In this document: positions 9,402 through 16,899 of the stretch, piece by piece
Position numbering within the stretch: the first letter of the stretch is position 1
Layout of the letters: each line of letters begins with the position of its first letter
Origin: Lysobacterales bacterium
Lineage (GTDB): Bacteria; Pseudomonadota; Gammaproteobacteria; Xanthomonadales; Wenzhouxiangellaceae
Reading direction: 5' to 3'
Assembly (NCBI GenBank): GCA_002722315.1
Contig: PBLG01000003.1
Span: 1-60,858 of the forward strand
DNA length: 60,858 bases
Made by a program: the position numbers and the translations under genes
The notes under the pieces: model-generated
What the model saw: the letters and a program-made list of their open reading frames with translations, nothing else
Databases searched by the model: none
Told to the model about the DNA's origin: nothing

Positions 9402-9858
9402 ACGCGCCCCATCGGTTCTGGTACTGGGCATCGATTTCGGCGCGCGACGCATTGGCCTGGCCACCGGCAACACGCTGACCGGAACCGCGCGGCCGCTGAA
9501 CACCATCCACCACGACGGCGCGCCGGCCGAAGAAATCGACCGGGCCGTCGAAAGCTGGAAGCCCGGCTGCATCGTCGTCGGCCTTCCGCTGGCGGCTGAC
9601 GGCAGCGAGACCGACAGCAGCCGCGCTGCCCGCCGATTCGCCGCCGAGATGCAAGCGCGCCACCCGGACATCGAAGTAGTCTTCCAGGACGAACGGTACA
9701 GCAGCAGGATGGCCGACGCCCAATTTGCCACGGCCCGGCGCGAGGGGCACGCCCGCCGGCGTGACGCGCGCAATCTCGACAGCGTGGCGGCCGCGATAAT
9801 CGTGGAATCCTGGCTGGCGGCGAATCCGCCTGCGGCGCAAACGGAAGTGTCGCGGTGA
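9394..9858 (+). CDS. yqgF: YqgF/RuvX family Holliday-junction resolvase-like nuclease
   Basis: RNase H-fold protein implicated in pre-16S rRNA processing and perhaps junction resolution. The 154-residue product carries the active-site signature GIDFGARRIGLA near residue 13, a central GLPL loop (IVVGLPLAADGSE), and the late DERYSS and DSVAAAIIVESW segments with the final acidic residue. It overlaps both neighbours by a few bases, upstream with algH and downstream with pyrB, so the three genes are probably co-translated. Confidence 0.93.
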   Translation: MPERAPSVLVLGIDFGARRIGLATGNTLTGTARPLNTIHHDGAPAEEIDRAVESWKPGCIVVGLPLAADGSETDSSRAARRFAAEMQARHPDIEVVFQDERYSSRMADAQFATARREGHARRRDARNLDSVAAAIIVESWLAANPPAAQTEVSR

Positions 9859-10760
9859 CACGCCACCTGCTCGACATCGAGCACCTCGCACGGGCCGACA
9901 TCGCGAGCCTGCTTGCCCGCGCCGGCGAACTGGCCGCGGGCGCTTCCTGCGCCAGCCGAGCCGGGACCGTCGCCAACCTGTTCCTCGAGCCGAGCACCCG
10001 AACCCGCGTCTCCTTCCAGATGGCCGCCCGCAGGCTCGGCCTGGACGTCGTCAACATCGAGCAGCAGCATTCGTCGGCCAGCAAGGGCGAGAGCCTTGCC
10101 GACACCGCACGCACGCTTGCCGCGATGGGCGTCAGGGCCATCGTGCTGCGCCATCCCGAGGATTTCGCGGCATCCGAGCTGGCCGCGGCCCTGGCCGGCG
10201 CCGAAATCGGCATCGTCAATGCCGGCGACGGCCAGCACGCCCACCCCAGCCAGGCGCTGCTGGACGCGGCAACGCTTGCACATGCAGGGTTCGAATGGTC
10301 GGGCCTGAAGCTGGCGATCGTGGGCGACATCCGGCACTCGAGGGTGGCACGTTCAGATATTGCGCTGCTCTCGCGCCTGGGCGCGGCGGAGATCCGGATT
10401 GCCGGACCGGCGGAGTTCATGCCCGACCCCGACGAGTTGCCCGAAGCGATGCGAATGCCGGATATCGACACCGCCCTGGACGGCATCGACGCGCTGATCT
10501 GCCTGAGAATCCAGCGCGAGAGAATGGCCGCCAGCGGCTATCTCGACGGGGCGGCGTTCCACCAGCGCTGGGGACTGACGGCCGACCGGCTTGCCGCCAT
10601 GCCGGACCGTGCGAGGTTCCTGCACCCCGGGCCGGTCAATCGCGGCGTCGAGATCGCGGACGGTCTGGTCGACTCGCCGCGCGCGCTGATCCTCGAGCAG
10701 GTCCGCATCGGGGTCCACCTGCGAACCGCGCTGTTCGAATGGTTGATCGACGCGGCCTGA
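9855..10760 (+). CDS. pyrB: Aspartate carbamoyltransferase catalytic subunit
   Basis: Catalyses carbamoyl phosphate plus aspartate to N-carbamoyl-aspartate, the committed step of pyrimidine synthesis. The 301-residue protein has the phosphate-binding loop EPSTRTRVSFQMAARRLG (about residues 48-65), SKGESLADT, the HPSQALLDA motif and the C-terminal HPGPVNRGVEI. Translation starts at GTG 9855, overlapping the yqgF stop. pyrR, often found between yqgF and pyrB, and a following pyrC are both absent, and no regulatory subunit gene (pyrI) is seen. Confidence 0.95.
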   Translation: MTRHLLDIEHLARADIASLLARAGELAAGASCASRAGTVANLFLEPSTRTRVSFQMAARRLGLDVVNIEQQHSSASKGESLADTARTLAAMGVRAIVLRHPEDFAASELAAALAGAEIGIVNAGDGQHAHPSQALLDAATLAHAGFEWSGLKLAIVGDIRHSRVARSDIALLSRLGAAEIRIAGPAEFMPDPDELPEAMRMPDIDTALDGIDALICLRIQRERMAASGYLDGAAFHQRWGLTADRLAAMPDRARFLHPGPVNRGVEIADGLVDSPRALILEQVRIGVHLRTALFEWLIDAA

Positions 10761-10806
10761 CCTCCATATTGGAAGTCGAAGCACTTTTCCCAGGAAACGG
10801 ATTCAA

Positions 10807-11010
10807 ATGATCGAAATCATCGTCAACGGCGAACCGCATTCGCTGCCCGAAGACTCGACCGTGGAAGCACTGCTGGAACGGCTCGGCCATGCCGGCAAGC
10901 GGGTGGCCGTGGAACGCAACGGCGACATCGTGCCGCGCAGCCTGCACGCCGAACAGACGCTACAGGCGCGCGACCGGATCGAAATCGTACACGCCATAGG
11001 CGGAGGCTGA
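10807..11010 (+). CDS. thiS: ThiS sulfur-carrier protein
   Basis: Ubiquitin-like carrier of 67 residues that delivers sulfur as a C-terminal thiocarboxylate during thiamin thiazole synthesis. It ends in the required Gly-Gly (HAIGGG) and has the typical beta-grasp pattern with VEALLERLG and [11 protein letters not shown]. It lies five bases ahead of thiG, its partner. The 46 bp upstream are too short for a TPP riboswitch. Confidence 0.93.
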   Translation: MIEIIVNGEPHSLPEDSTVEALLERLGHAGKRVAVERNGDIVPRSLHAEQTLQARDRIEIVHAIGGG

Positions 11011-11015
11011 ACAAC

Positions 11016-11864
11016 GTGCAGGAAGATACCCAGACACTATCGTCGACACAATCGCCGACACAATCGGATCAGGGTTCGCAGAACGCCGACTCCCCACTGG
11101 TCATCGCCGGCCGGAGCTACCGCTCGCGCTTGCTGACCGGCACCGGCAAATACAGCGACCTGGAGCAGACGCGCCTGGCCACCGAAGCCGCCGGCGCCGA
11201 GATCGTGACCGTCGCGATTCGTCGAAGCAACATCGGCCAGAATCCGGACGAGCCGAGCCTGCTCGACGTGCTGCCGCCGGACCGCTACACCATCCTGCCC
11301 AATCCCGCCGGCTGCTTCACCGCCGACGACGCGGTTCGCACCTGCCGCCTGGCGCGCGAATTGCTGGACGGCCACAACCTGGTCAAGCTCGAGGTCCTGG
11401 GCGACGAGAAGACGCTCTTCCCGGACGTGATCGAAACGCTGAAGGCGGCCGAAACCCTTCTGGCCGACGGCTTCGACGTGATGGTCTACACCAACGATGA
11501 CCCCATCCTGGCGCGTCGCTTCGGCGAAATGGGCTGTTGCGCGGTGATGCCGCTGGCCGCGCCGATCGGGTCCGGGCTGGGCATCCAGAACCGCTGGAAC
11601 ATCCTGTCCATCGTCGAGGAAGCGAGCGTGCCCATCCTGGTCGATGCCGGTGTCGGCACGGCCTCGGATGCTGCAATCGCGATGGAACTGGGTTGCGACG
11701 GCGTGCTGATGAACACCGCGATCGCCGGCGCCCGCGATCCGGTCGCGATGGCGCGCGCCATGCGGCTGGCAATAGAGGCCGGGCGGCTGGCGTATCGAGC
11801 CGGCCGCATTCCGCGCAAGCGCTATGCCTCGGCCTCGTCGCCCATCGAGGGCACGTTCTTCTGA
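11016..11864 (+). CDS. thiG: Thiazole synthase ThiG
   Basis: Forms the thiamin thiazole ring from deoxyxylulose phosphate, dehydroglycine and ThiS thiocarboxylate. The 282-residue TIM barrel shows the [11 protein letters not shown] opening, the [16 protein letters not shown] segment containing the Schiff-base lysine, and the phosphate-binding [17 protein letters not shown] and GVLMNTAI motifs. It starts with GTG at 11016. The first 25 or so residues are Ser/Thr/Gln-rich and lie outside the fold; their DNA carries a short imperfect duplication (CGACACAATCG twice). The stop overlaps the trmB start. Confidence 0.95.
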   Translation: MQEDTQTLSSTQSPTQSDQGSQNADSPLVIAGRSYRSRLLTGTGKYSDLEQTRLATEAAGAEIVTVAIRRSNIGQNPDEPSLLDVLPPDRYTILPNPAGCFTADDAVRTCRLARELLDGHNLVKLEVLGDEKTLFPDVIETLKAAETLLADGFDVMVYTNDDPILARRFGEMGCCAVMPLAAPIGSGLGIQNRWNILSIVEEASVPILVDAGVGTASDAAIAMELGCDGVLMNTAIAGARDPVAMARAMRLAIEAGRLAYRAGRIPRKRYASASSPIEGTFF

Positions 11865-12568
11865 TGACCGATGCGACCGACCGCGGCCAAAGTGATCCGT
11901 ACGAGAGCCACCATCGGCGCGTGCGCAGCTTCGTGCGCCGGCCGGGCCGGCTCACCCCGGCCCAGCAGCGCGCACTCGAGGAATTGTTGCCGGTTTTCGA
12001 AATCGCGCCGGACCTCGCCGACGTCGCGGACGCGTTCGATCGAGACCGGCCGCTGGTCGTCGAGATCGGCTTCGGCAACGGTGAAGCGCTGGCCTGGATG
12101 GCGGCCCACGAACCGGACAAGAACTTCATCGGCATCGAGGTACACGAACCGGGCGTCGGGAGACTGCTTCGCGACATCCATGAGAAAGGCCTGGATAACG
12201 TGCGCGTGGCGATGCGCGACGCGGTCGAAGTGCTGGCAGGTCAGGTCCCGGCCGGGTCTTTGAGCGAAGCGAGGATCTACTTTCCCGACCCCTGGCCCAA
12301 GAAGCGCCACCACAAGCGACGCCTTGTCCAGGCCGGCTTCATCGACCTGCTGGCCGAACGTATTCGGCCGGGCGGCCTGCTGCACCTTGCAACCGACTGG
12401 CAGCCCTACGCCGAATGGATGCTGGAACAGCTCGAACCCAGCCCGCACTTCGAGAACCTCGGCAACCCGTTCGTCGAACCTCCGGCGTGGCGACCGCAGA
12501 CCCATTTCGAGCGGCGCGGCGAGCGCAAGGGCCACGAGATCGCCGATCTGCTGTATCGACGCGCCTGA
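11864..12568 (+). CDS. trmB: tRNA (guanine-N7-)-methyltransferase
   Basis: SAM-dependent enzyme that makes 7-methylguanosine at position 46 of tRNA. The product is 234 residues. It shows the SAM-binding VVEIGFGNGEALAWMA (about residue 65), the acidic GIEVHEPG strand end, the family signature FPDPWPKKRHHKRR, and the C-terminal THFERRGERKGHEI. The ATG at 11864 overlaps the thiG stop by one base, so thiS-thiG-trmB looks like one unit. Confidence 0.96.
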   Translation: MTDATDRGQSDPYESHHRRVRSFVRRPGRLTPAQQRALEELLPVFEIAPDLADVADAFDRDRPLVVEIGFGNGEALAWMAAHEPDKNFIGIEVHEPGVGRLLRDIHEKGLDNVRVAMRDAVEVLAGQVPAGSLSEARIYFPDPWPKKRHHKRRLVQAGFIDLLAERIRPGGLLHLATDWQPYAEWMLEQLEPSPHFENLGNPFVEPPAWRPQTHFERRGERKGHEIADLLYRRA

Positions 12569-12591
12569 GACGCGCCGCCGCCGGGCCGCGC

Positions 12592-12621
12592 TTGACGGGC
12601 CGATGCCGATTACGGTATAAA
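12592..12621 (+). promoter_or_regulatory. Predicted sigma70 promoter of a small transcript
   Basis: TTGACG (12592-12597) and TATAAA (12616-12621) are separated by 18 bp. They lie 24 bp after the trmB stop and about 100 bp before a strong terminator, with no open reading frame between. One of the best promoter matches in the window. Confidence 0.7.
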
Positions 12622-12627
12622 CCCCGG

Positions 12628-12725
12628 GTGCCTACAAAAATTTAACAACAACGGCACGTTTCACCAGCTGGGAAGAGCATCATCCGGTTTGGGGCAAAAG
12701 CGGCCTTCGGGCCGCTTTCTTTTTT
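12628..12725 (+). ncRNA. Candidate small RNA between trmB and erpA
   Basis: A stretch of about 98 bases bounded by the promoter at 12592-12621 and the terminator at 12697-12725. Just after the predicted start, GTGCC (12628-12632) can pair with GGCAC (12653-12657), leaving a 20-base A/U-rich loop. CCAGCTGG follows, then a linker, then the terminator. No start codon opens a reading frame of more than a few codons. I do not recognise the RNA family; it is not 6S RNA or tmRNA by size. The start point is inferred from the -10 box. An alternative is that only the terminator matters and serves trmB. Confidence 0.5.
12697..12725 (+). terminator. Rho-independent terminator with a UUCG loop
   Basis: AAAGCGGCC (12697-12705), TTCG, GGCCGCTTT (12710-12718), then C and six T. 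The nine-pair stem is perfect and closed by a stable tetraloop. It ends the candidate small RNA and possibly the thiS-thiG-trmB transcript. Confidence 0.92.
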
Positions 12726-12730
12726 ATTCA

Positions 12731-12824
12731 TGCAGCCGCTGGGCCGCGGCTGCATTCGGCTTTTGCGGCGCGTGTCCGCAAAAGCCTCCGCTTCGCGCTG
12801 GCGCTGGACGCGCCGACTGCGGGT
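12731..12824 (+). repeat. Palindromic repeat unit A, copy 1
   Basis: Starts with an inverted repeat TGCAGCCGC/GCGGCTGCA (12731-12754). It then has a perfect 11-bp hairpin GGCTTTTGCGG-cgcgtgt-CCGCAAAAGCC (12758-12786) and a tail CTCCGCTTCGCGCTGG continuing to GACTGCGGGT. Together with the next copies it fills most of 12727-13135, where I see no gene. Confidence 0.85.
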
Positions 12825-12848
12825 CGTGGCCGGGAAAGTGCCTCGGTC

Positions 12849-12936
12849 GCGGCTGCATTCGGCTTTTGCGGCGCGTGTCCGCGATTGTCATGACAAGCGC
12901 CTCCGCTTCGCGCTGGCGCTGGACGCGCCGACGGGT
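12849..12936 (+). repeat. Palindromic repeat unit A, copy 2
   Basis: Same 5' half as copy 1 (GCGGCTGCATTCGGCTTT onward), but the right arm of the hairpin is replaced by GATTGTCATGACAAGCG. That insert contains the perfect 12-bp palindrome TTGTCATGACAA (12885-12896). The tail CTCCGCTTCGCGCTGG matches copy 1. Confidence 0.85.
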
Positions 12937-12979
12937 GCAGTTTCCACCGTTGTGGGGCAAACATCGATCCATTTTTGTG

Positions 12980-13132
12980 CGGCGTGCGGCCGCCTGGTTT
13001 GATCGGCGGGTACACGCACCCGCAAGCGGGCCGCGGCTGCATTCGGCTTTTGCGGCGCGTGTCCGCGATTGTCGTGACAAGCGTCGTGACAAGCGTCGTG
13101 ACAAGCGCCTGCGCTTCGCGCTGGACCCGCCG
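12980..13132 (+). repeat. Composite repeat: unit B (copy 3) joined to unit A (copy 3)
   Basis: A B-type unit (GCGGGTACACGCACCCGC and GCGGG, to about 13030) runs into a third A unit (GCGGCTGCATTCGGCTTT onward). In this A unit the insert after CCGCGATTG is expanded into three perfect tandem copies of the 12-mer TCGTGACAAGCG (13072-13107). B followed by A repeats the order at 8657-8775, so the two units probably spread or evolved as a composite. Confidence 0.82.
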
Positions 13133-13158
13133 AACGCATCCGAACCGGGGCGGGGCGA

Positions 13159-13187
13159 TTGACCTGCCCCTGTTGCGGCCCCATAAT
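13159..13187 (+). promoter_or_regulatory. Predicted sigma70 promoter of erpA
   Basis: TTGACC (13159-13164) and CATAAT (13182-13187) with a 17-bp spacer. The distance to the erpA ATG at 13217 gives a leader of roughly 23 bases. No IscR-like site is evident. Confidence 0.65.
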
Positions 13188-13216
13188 CTTCTTGTATCAG
13201 CTGTTGATGGATAACC

Positions 13217-13558
13217 ATGGAACACGACGAGCCAATCGAATTTACGGATTCCGCTGCGCGCAAGGTGCGCGAACTGATTCTTGCCGATGGCAACCCGGAT
13301 CTGAAGCTGCGGGTCTACATCACCGGCGGCGGATGTTCGGGCTTCCAGTATGGCTTCACCTTCGACGAGAAAGCCGACGAGGACGATATCCGGGTCGAGC
13401 GCAGCGGCGTGGAACTGATCGTCGACCCCCTGAGTTTCCAGTACCTCGAGGGTTCCGAAGTCGATTACAGCGAATCGCTGCAGGGCGCGCGCTTCGTCAT
13501 CCGCAACCCGAATGCATCGACCACCTGCGGCTGCGGTTCGTCGTTCGGCGTCGCGTGA
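13217..13558 (+). CDS. erpA: Iron-sulfur cluster insertion protein ErpA
   Basis: A-type carrier that hands Fe-S clusters to apo-enzymes. The 113-residue protein has the three conserved cysteines: one in [12 protein letters not shown] and two in the C-terminal TTCGCGSSF. The opening [15 protein letters not shown] and [10 protein letters not shown] are typical of ErpA rather than IscA, but the A-type families are similar. It has its own predicted promoter and sits downstream of the repeat cluster. Confidence 0.93.
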   Translation: MEHDEPIEFTDSAARKVRELILADGNPDLKLRVYITGGGCSGFQYGFTFDEKADEDDIRVERSGVELIVDPLSFQYLEGSEVDYSESLQGARFVIRNPNASTTCGCGSSFGVA

Positions 13559-13570
13559 GGATCCGGACGG

Positions 13571-13599
13571 TTGACACCGCGCCCGGCCCGGCGCTAAAA
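13571..13599 (+). promoter_or_regulatory. Predicted promoter upstream of the ampE-like gene
   Basis: TTGACA (13571-13576), 17-bp GC-rich spacer, CTAAAA (13594-13599). The -35 box is a perfect consensus and the -10 matches in four of six positions. It lies between the erpA stop and the TTG start at 13635. Confidence 0.5.
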
Positions 13600-13634
13600 C
13601 AGGGCAACTCCATCAACGCCGTCGGCATGCCGAC

Positions 13635-14432
13635 TTGAAGATTCTTTCGCTACTCATCGCCTTTGCGATCAGCCATCACTGGCCGACCGCCTCCCGGCTG
13701 CGTCGCTTCGAGTGGCTGCTCGCCGGGCCGGTGGCCGCCAGTGGCCGGGGGCCGCACTGGCTGCCGGTCGCGCTTCTGGCAGCGCTCGCGCTGGTGATCG
13801 GCGGGCTGGCAACCGCGATAGCAGGCGGGCTGGCCGGGCTGTTCGGCCTGCTGTTGCTCGGCATCGCCAGCGTGCTCTACACACTGGGACCCGAGCACCT
13901 CGACCGCGATATCCGCATGGCGTCCAACCCGGGCGAACCCGACAAGCAGCAGGTTGCACTGGAGCGACTTTTGCTCACGCCCGTCTCCAGCGGCCCCGAG
14001 GCCGCCGCCGCGTCGCTTCACGCGGCACTCGCGCGCTGGTTCGGGATCGTATTCTGGTTTGTCGTACTTGGCGTTCCGGGCGCACTTCTCTATCGAAGCC
14101 TGCGGGAAGCACACCACGGCGACAGGTTCGAAGCCGTCGAGCGCGCCTGGATGGGCCGCGTCCTGGGCTGGATGAACTGGCCCGTCGTGGCGCTGATGAC
14201 CGGCGCGATCGCGCTGATGACCGACTACGACCGGGTCAAGGCGGCTTTCGACGCGCGCGAGGATCGCTGGCAGCTTCCCGCCGCCCTGCTCGACGACCTC
14301 GCCCGCACGCTGTGCGACCCGACCGACGATCTGGCCAGCGGACTGGCCGACGGCCGGCGACTCGCGTGGCGCGCGCTCGGCATATGGTTTGCCGTGCTCA
14401 GTCTGTTGCTGCTGGCCGGCCTGCTTTCCTGA
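13635..14432 (+). CDS. ampE: AmpE-like inner-membrane protein (CobD/CbiB-related)
   Basis: A 265-residue membrane protein related to AmpE, which in enterobacteria accompanies AmpD and modulates beta-lactamase induction; the fold is shared with CbiB/CobD. Visible features: the start MKILSLLIAFAISHHWP, hydrophobic segments near residues 40-75, 135-155, 178-195 and 245-265, and the conserved FWFVVLGVPGALLYRSLRE. The start is a TTG at 13635; no ATG or GTG gives the full first strand. No ampD or ampR lies nearby, so a role in cell-wall recycling is only inferred. Gene symbol is tentative. Confidence 0.72.
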   Translation: MKILSLLIAFAISHHWPTASRLRRFEWLLAGPVAASGRGPHWLPVALLAALALVIGGLATAIAGGLAGLFGLLLLGIASVLYTLGPEHLDRDIRMASNPGEPDKQQVALERLLLTPVSSGPEAAAASLHAALARWFGIVFWFVVLGVPGALLYRSLREAHHGDRFEAVERAWMGRVLGWMNWPVVALMTGAIALMTDYDRVKAAFDAREDRWQLPAALLDDLARTLCDPTDDLASGLADGRRLAWRALGIWFAVLSLLLLAGLLS

Positions 14433-14464
14433 ACAACACTCGAAACCGGAACACAGGACACTTC

Positions 14465-15748
14465 ATGCGAAGCATTCTCTCGATCCTGCTGCTTGCGCTG
14501 ACGACGACCGCCGGCGCCGAAACCTGGGTGCGCTGCGGCGACTCGGTCGACGTTGCCGAAGGCGCGCTCACCGGCCCCGTGACACTGGTCGTCGTCGACG
14601 ATCGAATCGAACGCGTGGTCGACGGTCACCCGGAAGCGCAGGCGCAGGCCGGGATCGTCGATCTCTCGGGGCTGACCTGCCTGCCGGGCCTGATGGACAT
14701 GCACACCCACATCACCTCGCAGTCCAGCCCGTCGAGCTACAGCAAGGCGTTCACGCGCAACGAAGCCGACGTGGCGCTGGAAGCGACGGTTTACGCGCGC
14801 CGCACGCTGGAAGCCGGTTTCACCACCGTGCGCGATCTCGGCGACTCGTTCAACGCAAGCATCGCCCTGCGCAATGCGATCGACGCCGGACACGTCGTCG
14901 GTCCGCGCATATTCACCTCCGGCAAGGCGCTGGCCACCACCGGCGGGCACGCCGATCCGACCAACGGCTGGCGCGCCGACCTGATGGGTGCGCCGACGCC
15001 GCGCGAGGGCGTTCTCAACGGCGTCGCCGAGGCCCGCGAGGCGGTCAGGCAGCGATACAAGGACGGCGCTGACCTGATCAAGATCACGATAACCGGCGGC
15101 GTCCTGAGCGTCGCCAAGAGCGGGATCGCGCCGCAGTTCCGGCCCGACGAAGTGCAGGCCGTGATCGAGACCGCCGAAGATTACGGGATGCACGTCGCCG
15201 CGCACGCGCACGGCAAGGAAGGCATGATCCGGGCGATCAATGCCGGCATCACGTCGATCGAGCACGGCACGATGATGGACGACGAAGTCATCTCCCTGAT
15301 GAAGGAACGCGGCACCTGGTATGTACCGACCATCAGCGCCGGCAAGTTCGTCGCCGAGAAGGCCGAGATCGACGGCTACTTCCCGGCCCTGGTCCGGCCC
15401 AAGGCCCGGACGATCGGACCGATGATCCAGGATACGTTCGAACGCGCATGGAAAGCCGGCGTCAGAATTGCGTTCGGCACGGATTCCGGCGTCAGTCCGC
15501 ACGGCGACAACGCCGACGAATTCGTGTTCATGGTCGAAACCGGCATGTCGCCGGCCGAGGCCATTCGCAGCGCAACCCTGAATGCCGCCGAACTTCTCGG
15601 CGTTTCCGATCGCGCGGGCAGGCTCGCGCCGGGCCACTGGGCCGATGTCATCGCGGTCGAGGGCAATCCGCTGGCCGACGTCTCGACGCTGGGCGACGTG
15701 GCGTTCGTCATGAAGGCCGGCCACGTCCACAAGACACCATCGCGGTAA
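14465..15748 (+). CDS. Secreted metal-dependent amidohydrolase (imidazolonepropionase-like)
   Basis: A 427-residue amidohydrolase-superfamily enzyme with a signal peptide (cleavage likely after TTAGA near residue 18). Metal-site motifs are visible: MDMHTHI for the first two histidines, a lysine in ADLIKITITGG, HVAAHAHGKEG and SIEHGT for further histidines, and FGTDSGVSPHG for the catalytic Asp. This matches the Xaa-Pro dipeptidase/prolidase-like and imidazolonepropionase-like secreted hydrolases. The true substrate cannot be told from sequence. It stands alone, 32 bp after the ampE-like gene. Confidence 0.85.
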   Translation: MRSILSILLLALTTTAGAETWVRCGDSVDVAEGALTGPVTLVVVDDRIERVVDGHPEAQAQAGIVDLSGLTCLPGLMDMHTHITSQSSPSSYSKAFTRNEADVALEATVYARRTLEAGFTTVRDLGDSFNASIALRNAIDAGHVVGPRIFTSGKALATTGGHADPTNGWRADLMGAPTPREGVLNGVAEAREAVRQRYKDGADLIKITITGGVLSVAKSGIAPQFRPDEVQAVIETAEDYGMHVAAHAHGKEGMIRAINAGITSIEHGTMMDDEVISLMKERGTWYVPTISAGKFVAEKAEIDGYFPALVRPKARTIGPMIQDTFERAWKAGVRIAFGTDSGVSPHGDNADEFVFMVETGMSPAEAIRSATLNAAELLGVSDRAGRLAPGHWADVIAVEGNPLADVSTLGDVAFVMKAGHVHKTPSR

Positions 15749-15833
15749 TCCCGGGCAATCGCCCTGGCCGGGCAACCCTCGACGCTTGCCGGCAGAATGT
15801 GCTTGAATTAACATTTAAGGCAGGCTTTATTGC

Positions 15834-15862
15834 TTGAAATAGCAAATCTGCTCGCCTATAGT
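15834..15862 (+). promoter_or_regulatory. Predicted sigma70 promoter of the integrase-like gene
   Basis: TTGAAA (15834-15839), 17 bp, TATAGT (15857-15862); both boxes are close to consensus and the surroundings are AT-rich. It predicts a start about 30 bases before the ATG at 15901, so the degenerate integrase gene still appears transcribable. Confidence 0.65.
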
Positions 15863-15900
15863 GAGGCAGTCGTTCTGCGGTTGTACCAAGGGGTTGCACG

Positions 15901-16875
15901 ATGTCGGATTCCCTGACCCGAATGCGGATTGCACTCCGCGCTGAAGGGGTCGAAGAGGAACGTTGCAAGAGCCTGCTGTTCTGGGCGCGGGCGTTTCTGA
16001 CATTCTGCAACAACGACGATCCCGAGCGACTGGACCGAAACGACGTCGAGGGATTTCTTGCGCACGCCTCGGAAGACCGGTTTGCCGGGCGCCCGTCCCG
16101 CAACCGCGCCCTGGAAGCCATCGAATGGCTGTTCAAGGCCATGCCCGACGGTCCGCCGGCATGGCTCAGGATCCTGATCGAGGAACGACGGCCGGACGCC
16201 ACCCCCAACATTCTTTCCGAAAGCGAGGTCCGCAGGCTGCTCGCCCAGCTCAAGGGTGAAAGCTGGCTTGCCGCGGCGCTGATCTACGGCACGGGTATCC
16301 GGCTGCTGGAGTGCGTGCGGCTGCGGGTTCGCGATATCGACCTCGGCGAAAACAAGCTGACGGTACGCGACAGCGCCGACAAGATTACCCGTCGCCTGCC
16401 GCTGCCGGAAAACATCCAGCCCCGGCTCAAGGAGCACCTCGAGGACCTCAAGCTTACCCATATCCGCGATATCGTCGAAGGCAACGGCGGCGCCACCCTG
16501 CCACCGCTGGTTGCGGCCCGCACGCCGAACGTGGCGCGCAACTGGGGTTGGCAGTACCTGTTCCCGCAACGCCTGGAGCACGAGCGCACCGGCGCGCCGG
16601 ACCACGCGGTATCGAAAGTGATCCATCACGTCGATCCTAAGACGCTGCATCGCAAGTTCGAACGTGCCGCGCTGGACGCCAGCATCTATCGCCGCGTGAC
16701 GGGGCACGTGCTGCGCAACAGTTTTGCCCTGCACATGGTCCAGCGCGGCGTCTCGGTCAACCGTGTCGAGCGAATCCTGGGGACCAGGTCGGCGGATCCG
16801 GCCGACGAAGCCGAGGCCCGCAGCCTGCCGCTGCCGTCCGACGATCGGGCCGGACGGATCTCGTTCCGGCAGTGA
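15901..16875 (+). CDS. Integron integrase-like protein lacking the catalytic tyrosine
   Basis: A 324-residue tyrosine-recombinase relative. The N-terminal SAM-like domain (about 1-95) is followed by a catalytic-type domain with YGTGIRLLECVRLRVRDID (first Arg present), an IntI-like extra segment containing WGWQYLFPQ, and HVLRNSFALHMVQRG (the H-x-x-R pair present). After RVERILG, where integrases have LGH and about ten residues later the nucleophilic Tyr, this protein reads TRSADPADE and ends with no Tyr at all. The conserved lysine turn also looks shifted. I find no attI or attC-like sites and no cassettes. It is probably inactive as a recombinase but still intact as an open frame with a good promoter. 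Confidence 0.8.
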   Translation: MSDSLTRMRIALRAEGVEEERCKSLLFWARAFLTFCNNDDPERLDRNDVEGFLAHASEDRFAGRPSRNRALEAIEWLFKAMPDGPPAWLRILIEERRPDATPNILSESEVRRLLAQLKGESWLAAALIYGTGIRLLECVRLRVRDIDLGENKLTVRDSADKITRRLPLPENIQPRLKEHLEDLKLTHIRDIVEGNGGATLPPLVAARTPNVARNWGWQYLFPQRLEHERTGAPDHAVSKVIHHVDPKTLHRKFERAALDASIYRRVTGHVLRNSFALHMVQRGVSVNRVERILGTRSADPADEAEARSLPLPSDDRAGRISFRQ

Positions 16876-16899
16876 ACCGCTGAATCTCGCGGCTCGCGC

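Noticed and set aside
10761..10806. Possible TPP riboswitch before thiS-thiG
   Set aside because: Only 46 bp separate pyrB and thiS and the conserved CUGAGA core is absent.
12731..13132. CRISPR-like array
   Set aside because: Repeats are long, palindromic and unevenly spaced with no unique spacers; no cas genes nearby.
15882..15895. TGTACCAAGG before the integrase-like gene as a third copy of the receptor/permease operator
   Set aside because: The second half-site GGTACA is missing (reads GGGGTT), so the palindrome is not formed.
15749..15900. attI site or cassette junction next to the integrase-like gene
   Set aside because: No GTTRRRY core sites or attC-like inverted repeats were found in this gap or after the gene.
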